Part shown: piece after piece, positions 22,196 to 23,193 of the stretch
How the letters are laid out: each line of letters begins with the position of its first letter
How positions within the stretch are numbered: the first letter of the stretch is position 1
Assembly (NCBI GenBank): GCA_049609065.1
Contig: JBMYYE010000027.1
Span: forward strand, 1-23,193
Length of the DNA: 23,193 nt
Origin: JBMYYE01 sp049609065
GTDB lineage: Bacteria > Pseudomonadota > Alphaproteobacteria > Rhodobacterales > Rhodobacteraceae
Reading direction: 5' to 3'
The notes under the pieces: generated by a model
Told to the model about the DNA's origin: nothing
Seen by the model: only the letters and a program-made list of their open reading frames with translations
Databases searched by the model: none
Program-made: the position numbers and the translations under genes

Positions 22196-23193
22196 GTGCA
22201 AAAAATATTCGCCAAACAAGCACTTACGAAAAACGGATGGGAAGCAAATGTCGAAATTGGCATCAAGGACGGTCGAATCGCGCATATTCGTCCCGCACCC
22301 CACAATGTGGCCCCGTCTGTTGGGCTTGTGCTCCCTGCGCCTTTGAATGTGCACAGCCACGCATTTCAGCGTGCAATGTCGGGATTGACGGAAAGCCGTG
22401 GACCCAACGCCACGGACAGTTTTTGGACATGGCGGCGGCTCATGTACAAATTCCTAGACCAACTCACGCCAGAACACGTGCAGGCAATCGCCGCGCAAGT
22501 TTTCCTTGAGATGCTAGAAGCCGGCTATTCAAGCGCCGCTGAGTTTCATTACCTTCACCACGATGCAGGGGGTGTGCCCTACGCCAACTTAGGCGAGCTT
22601 TCAGAACGGATTGTGGCGGCGGCTAAAGAGGTTGGTATCGGCCTCACCTTGTTGCCTGTTCTTTATCAATTCGGCGGGTTGGATAAGCGCCCACTGGCGG
22701 GGGGGCAACGGCGCTTTGGCAATGACCTCGATCAGTTTCACCGCCTCCATGAACAATCCGCAAAAGCCACATTGTCAGGACATACAGATTGCACCATCGG
22801 CGTGGCGCCCCATTCCTTGCGTGCCGTTGATAAGGATGGATTAGACGTTGCCATTTCGCTGGCTGGCAAAGGCCCCATCCATATGCATTTGGCCGAACAA
22901 GTGGCAGAAGTGGACGAAGTGCAACAGGCGCTCAATGCGCGGCCAACCGAATGGCTCTTGGATCATTACGACGTTGACCCTCGCTGGTGTCTTATCCACT
23001 GCACGCAAATGACCGCGCAAGAAACACAGGCACTGGCAGCCTCTGGCGCCGTTGCGGGCCTATGTCCGATCACAGAATCAAACCTCGGTGATGGCATTTT
23101 TAATGGCACGCAGTATCTCGGGCATGGGGGAAAAATCGGCTTCGGTTCTGATTCAAATGTGCATATCTCACTTTTTGACGAGCTCAAAACACT
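22196..23193 (+). CDS. hutF: Formimidoylglutamate deiminase, 3' end outside window
   Basis: HutF hydrolyses N-formiminoglutamate to N-formylglutamate and ammonia, the step that feeds HutG. The frame is open from a GTG at 22196 to the window end, 332 codons of an expected 450 or so. AAGGA lies about 9 nt upstream. The amidohydrolase motifs are seen: HSHAFQRAMSG with His53 and His55, GVAPHSLRAV around 202-211, IHMHLAEQ around 228-235, and GFGSDSN around 315-321 with the metal-binding Asp. The DSFWTWR segment is typical of this family and not of imidazolonepropionase. It is divergent from hutI with 71 bp between. Its control is expected to be shared with the hut operon. A hutC regulator may lie beyond the window, which cannot be seen here. 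Confidence 0.95.
   Translation, partial: MQKIFAKQALTKNGWEANVEIGIKDGRIAHIRPAPHNVAPSVGLVLPAPLNVHSHAFQRAMSGLTESRGPNATDSFWTWRRLMYKFLDQLTPEHVQAIAAQVFLEMLEAGYSSAAEFHYLHHDAGGVPYANLGELSERIVAAAKEVGIGLTLLPVLYQFGGLDKRPLAGGQRRFGNDLDQFHRLHEQSAKATLSGHTDCTIGVAPHSLRAVDKDGLDVAISLAGKGPIHMHLAEQVAEVDEVQQALNARPTEWLLDHYDVDPRWCLIHCTQMTAQETQALAASGAVAGLCPITESNLGDGIFNGTQYLGHGGKIGFGSDSNVHISLFDELKT

Noticed and set aside
1..23193. CRISPR arrays, insertion sequences, rRNA genes
   Set aside because: No regularly spaced repeats, transposase frames or rRNA-like sequence were seen.

Overview
The window reads as chromosomal DNA of an alphaproteobacterium, most likely a marine Roseobacter-type member of the Rhodobacterales. 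The supporting signs are a small NDUFS4-type complex I subunit gene, a stand-alone Hint-domain protein, a TakP-like TRAP transporter with a Tat-like leader, a near-match to the alphaproteobacterial LexA box (GAAC-N7-GAAC) upstream of uvrB, and tight ATGA-overlapping operons. This is inferred from family content; no species assignment is possible from sequence alone.

Layout. (1) 1-4295: an NAD(P)-dependent aldehyde dehydrogenase (+) behind two leader hairpins, then a small secreted PEBP-like protein (-) and uvrB (-). (2) 4296-5139: a 367-bp regulatory gap with a LexA-like box and a striking stem-loop carrying a 33-nt C-rich loop, then the NDUFS4-like subunit (+) and tRNA-Arg(UCU) (+). (3) 5140-5641: about 500 bp after the tRNA with no recognisable gene. 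(4) 5642-10197: a four-gene minus-strand operon encoding, in transcription order, an unassigned 126-aa protein, a 683-aa dynamin-like GTPase, a 501-aa second GTPase of dynamin/Era type with a long low-complexity tail, and a Roadblock/LC7 protein that may have two translation starts. This is the best candidate for an uncharacterised system. (5) 10298-13695: a divergently transcribed OmpR-type response regulator and histidine kinase with overlapping ends, then a Hint-domain protein whose leader contains a 20-bp perfect palindrome overlapping its ribosome binding site and a 10-mer also present upstream of the regulator. (6) 13720-22124: a minus-strand hut operon in the order hutI-hutH-hutG-hutU, followed by a three-component TRAP transporter (dctP-dctQ-dctM). 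hutF starts divergently at 22196 and runs off the window. The 71-bp hutI/hutF gap holds a perfect palindrome with a TGTA-N2-TACA core, a good candidate HutC operator.

How the genes work together. HutH, HutU, HutI, HutF and HutG make up the complete five-step route from histidine through urocanate, imidazolonepropionate, formiminoglutamate and formylglutamate to glutamate plus formate. The TRAP genes follow hutU by 23 bp, so the transporter probably feeds this pathway with histidine, urocanate or a related imidazole acid. The dynamin-like cassette combines two large GTPases with a Roadblock protein, a fold that regulates small GTPases in other bacteria. That suggests a membrane-associated GTPase module, but its role cannot be read from the sequence.
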